Shown here one piece after another: positions 63,568-64,000 of a stretch of 64,000 bases of DNA (its first letter is position 1; each line of letters begins with the position of its first letter). Origin of the DNA: Hymenobacter sp. BT730 (GTDB taxonomy: Bacteria; Bacteroidota; Bacteroidia; Cytophagales; Hymenobacteraceae). Under the pieces are notes generated by a model. The model saw only the letters and a program-made list of their open reading frames with translations, had not been told where the DNA came from and did no database searches. The stretch is taken from NCBI RefSeq assembly GCF_030542105.1, contig NZ_JAUOFB010000001.1, forward strand, positions 930,001 to 994,000, in the 5' to 3' direction. Position numbers and translations under genes: made by a program.

Positions 63568-64000
63568 ATGTCTGATATTTCCTCGCTGCCTGCCAACTCT
63601 GATTTATTGGAGGTGGAAATCCGTGCCTTGCGGGAAGAAGTTCGTCAGCTTCGTGCGCGGCAGGGAGAAGCTAGTGAGCAACGGTTGCATAAGGAGCATT
63701 ACGAGCAAAGTCAGGCTCGCTTCCGCACCGTGTTCGAGAACTCGCCCCTGGGGCAGAAAATCATTACCCCGGACCTGACCATGCGCCAGGTAAACCCGTC
63801 ATTTGTGGCCATGATGGGCTATACCCGGCCCGATGAGCTGATTGGTCGCAAAATCCTCGATTTTTCCCATGCCCACTTTAAGGAGGATTGGCGCGTATTG
63901 CAGAAGCGCCTCTGGGAGCACAAAATGCCCTACTTCAGTCTGGAAACCTGCCTGGTTCGTGCCGATGGTTCCAGCTTTTGGTGTCAGGTTACGTCGGTGC
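63568..64000 (+). CDS. PAS-domain sensor protein (3' end cut by window)
   Basis: 144 residues visible from ATG 63568 (MSDISSLPANSDLL), open to the window end. A coiled coil (LEVEIRALREEVRQLRARQ, 15-50) leads into a PAS domain (FRTVFENSPLGQKIITPDL, VNPSFVAMMGYTRPDELIGRKILDF, LVRADGSSFWCQV). By likeness to neighbours a histidine kinase is likely to follow beyond the window, but that part is not seen. It is separated from the preceding kinase by the convergent small gene and a terminator, so it has its own transcript. Confidence 0.85.
   Translation, partial: MSDISSLPANSDLLEVEIRALREEVRQLRARQGEASEQRLHKEHYEQSQARFRTVFENSPLGQKIITPDLTMRQVNPSFVAMMGYTRPDELIGRKILDFSHAHFKEDWRVLQKRLWEHKMPYFSLETCLVRADGSSFWCQVTSV

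Overview
The window looks like chromosomal DNA of a Hymenobacter-like member of the Bacteroidota (Cytophagales). The evidence is several exported proteins with type IX secretion (T9SS) sorting tails, a gliding-type C-terminal domain protein, a TonB-dependent receptor with a carboxypeptidase-like plug extension, Bacteroidota-type promoters (TAnnTTTG), almost no Shine-Dalgarno sequences, frequent TTG/GTG starts and fairly high GC. The genus is an inference from overall protein character; no search was run.

Layout. 1-2.7 kb: two paralogous T9SS cargo genes. 2.8-9.6 kb: alpha/beta hydrolase, a protein with five TonB_C-like repeats, asd, and a large lamin-tail-domain surface protein. 9.6-13.1 kb: metal block, with an outer-membrane channel-like protein and an Nramp transporter in one operon, divergent from a cation-efflux (CDF) gene, with a DtxR/MntR-like palindrome between them. 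13.1-16.3 kb: gliding-type surface protein and a PQQ-type sugar dehydrogenase. 16.4-21.8 kb: amidase, acetyltransferase, HD-domain protein, S9 peptidase. 21.9-27.8 kb: outer-membrane-type protein, metK, and the minus-strand housekeeping run rpsU, xerD-like recombinase, hpf, then an acyl-CoA dehydrogenase. 27.9-34.8 kb: polysaccharide export/tyrosine kinase/phosphatase module (Wza-, Wzc- and CpsB-like) with an SDR and a TPR protein, starting at the best promoter in the window. 34.9-39.1 kb: ComA-like phosphosulfolactate synthase, esterase, SpeE-like methyltransferase fold, DedA, aroE. 39.2-41.7 kb: TonB-dependent receptor. 41.7-42.6 kb: the longest gene-free stretch, with a nested hairpin. 42.6-45.1 kb: ECF sigma factor overlapping a gene for a membrane protein with a barrel-like C-terminus. 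45.3-47.7 kb: 14-repeat RCC1 protein. 48-50 kb: uvrB. 50.1-52.5 kb: three small exported paralogues around a YetF-type gene. 52.6-64 kb: a broken endonuclease tail, then a signalling array (CheB, CheB-CheR-PAS, two PAS histidine kinases, and a fifth PAS protein cut by the window end).

The most unusual items are the chemotaxis-type array without any receptor, CheA or CheW gene; the small exported paralogues with long perfect hairpins just before two of their start codons; the sigma factor/barrel-protein pair; the DtxR-like operator; and an inverted repeat that overlaps the recombinase start codon. No tRNA, rRNA, CRISPR array, insertion sequence or prophage was recognised.
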